NCBI GenBank assembly: GCA_017431185.1
Contig: JAFRLP010000572.1
Span: 1 to 15,512 of the forward strand
Direction: 5' to 3'
Length of the DNA: 15,512 bases
From: Victivallales bacterium
GTDB lineage: Bacteria > Verrucomicrobiota > Lentisphaeria > Oligosphaerales > Oligosphaeraceae
Part shown: positions 15,089 through 15,512 of the stretch, piece after piece
How the letters are laid out: every line of letters begins with the position of its first letter
How positions within the stretch are numbered: position 1 is the first letter of the stretch
Position numbers and translations under genes: made by a program
The notes under the pieces: model-generated
Database searches by the model: none
What the model saw: the letters and a program-made list of their open reading frames with translations, nothing else
What the model was told of the DNA's origin: nothing

Positions 15089-15101
15089 CCTTGTTTTTTT
15101 T
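15061..15101 (+). terminator. Intrinsic terminator of the His-rich gene
   Basis: AACAAGGG plus CAAAG (15061-15074, one mismatch) pairs with CTTTG plus CCCTTGTT (15082-15095) across a 7-base loop. Eight T residues (15094-15101) follow directly. This is a typical rho-independent terminator on the plus strand. Confidence 0.85.
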
Positions 15102-15171
15102 GTATGACACAGCATCGGCATTCTCCCCGTCTGCCACCCAGCCGCCAGCCTTCAGCCCTCCAGCCTCTTCT

Positions 15172-15202
15172 GTCCTTTTTGTCCTTTTTGTCCTTTCCGT
15201 CC
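15172..15202. repeat. 9-bp microsatellite (GTCCTTTTT, about 3.5 copies)
   Basis: GTCCTTTTT occurs at 15172 and 15181, GTCCTTTCC at 15190, and GTCC at 15199. It is followed by eight A residues. The preceding bases (about 15132-15168) are CAGCC-rich and also repetitive. The stretch is non-coding as far as can be seen. Confidence 0.75.
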
Positions 15203-15232
15203 AAAAAAAACAGGAAAATGCGCCCAACCGAG

Positions 15233-15260
15233 TTGACAACCCCAAAAACCGGGCTATATT
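15233..15260 (+). promoter_or_regulatory. Sigma70-type promoter P1 of the right-end transcription unit
   Basis: A perfect TTGACA (15233-15238), 16-base spacer and TATATT (15255-15260) form a strong promoter reading out of the window. An A-run (15203-15210) upstream could act as an UP element. No open reading frame with a ribosome site follows. Confidence 0.75.
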
Positions 15261-15374
15261 AATAGAACGCGCCCAATCAGGAGCGAACCTCCTGGTTTTG
15301 GCACGGCTCTCAAAAACGGGACAGGCAAGAGGCCGCCGCCGGGAAACTTTTTTCGGAAAAAGCGGCCAGACGGC

Positions 15375-15402
15375 TTGCAAAAGCCCGAAAGCGTGCTAAA
15401 TT
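15375..15402 (+). promoter_or_regulatory. Second promoter P2 in the rRNA-like leader
   Basis: TTGCAA (15375-15380) and TAAATT (15397-15402) are separated by 16 bases, the same spacing as P1, 142 bases downstream of it. Tandem promoters are typical of rRNA genes. It is weaker than P1 by consensus. Confidence 0.5.
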
Positions 15403-15445
15403 AAACGACGCAACAATCGGAAAGGCCGGAGACGGCCGGCCCGAT

Positions 15446-15460
15446 GGCTCCTTGGAAACT
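15446..15460 (+). promoter_or_regulatory. boxA-like antitermination motif
   Basis: GGCTCCTTGGAAACT compares with the E. coli boxA TGCTCTTTAACAA and the TTCTTTGAAAACTGA element found before rRNA genes of Firmicutes. In rRNA leaders boxA recruits NusB/NusE to prevent Rho termination. It lies 44 bases after P2 and just before the last hairpin. Confidence 0.5.
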
Positions 15461-15512
15461 GAGCAGCGCAGTATGATGCGAGAAATCATACAATGACGAT
15501 AAGGATAAGGTC

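Larger units (their letters stand above)
15261..15512 (+). ncRNA. Probable rRNA operon leader, with boxA-like site and hairpins
   Basis: About 250 bases without a coding frame that carry marks of an rRNA leader. These are two promoters, hairpins at 15278-15294 (CAGGAG arms) and 15331-15367 (GGCCGC arms), and a GGCCG stem with GAGA tetraloop (15424-15437). GGCTCCTTGGAAACT (15446-15460) resembles the boxA and GAAAACTGA-type sequences before rRNA genes, and a 7-bp GTATGAT hairpin with 7-base loop follows (15471-15491). The last bases, AAGGATAAGGTC, are compatible with the start of 23S rRNA (commonly GGTCAAG...). No rRNA body is inside the window, so the identity is inferred; a 16S gene or another structured RNA is possible. 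Confidence 0.55.

Noticed and set aside
15025..15101. Short CRISPR-like array
   Set aside because: Only two adjacent imperfect units with no spacers between them and no cas genes; it is better explained as hairpins and a terminator.
14257..15204. Long minus-strand frame opposite the His-rich protein, with repeated Asp-Lys and Gly-Arg
   Set aside because: It mirrors the low-complexity repeats of the plus-strand gene and the microsatellite, crosses a strong terminator, and has no recognisable domain.

Overview
The window reads as chromosomal DNA of a free-standing, moderately GC-rich bacterium of the PVC group, most likely a Lentisphaerota (Victivallis-like) or related Verrucomicrobiota. This is an inference from the combination of a LacI regulator followed by an FTLIELLVV pseudopilin start, a GGNASSE-type FAD oxidoreductase, an Rpn-type nuclease and an OleA/FabH-like ketosynthase. 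No single marker gene proves it. No phage, plasmid, insertion sequence or CRISPR array is visible.

Layout. Everything from about 14.0 kb down to 0.1 kb lies on the minus strand. In transcription order it holds: fucI (L-fucose isomerase); a 95-base gap with a strong hairpin; purD and proC, overlapping by one base; a three-gene ribose-type sugar ABC importer (binding protein, double ATPase, permease); a ketoacyl-ACP synthase III-like enzyme; kdsD (arabinose-5-phosphate isomerase); an FAD-dependent oxidoreductase; an Rpn-family nuclease broken by a frameshift; and, from its own promoter, a LacI-family regulator followed by a pseudopilin that stops after its signal motif. Gaps from purD to the oxidoreductase are short (15 to about 60 bases), so these may form one long mixed operon joining purine and proline synthesis, sugar uptake, a lipid-type condensing enzyme and a Kdo precursor enzyme.

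The right end is on the plus strand. A divergent intergenic region of about 400 bases with A-tracts and a 9-bp palindrome separates fucI from a small secreted protein rich in His, Thr and Tyr. That gene ends in a good intrinsic terminator built from the second of two tandem 32-base repeats. After a 9-base microsatellite come two sigma70-like promoters, structured leader RNA, a boxA-like antitermination motif and a last hairpin. The window stops at a sequence compatible with the first bases of a 23S rRNA gene, so this end looks like an rRNA leader.

The most useful points for follow-up are the rRNA leader with its own promoters (possibly a 23S gene unlinked from 16S), the LacI operator overlapping its own promoter, the two decayed genes at the left end, and the 21-base duplication that creates two in-frame starts for the oxidoreductase. 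I see no clear new defence or biosynthetic system.
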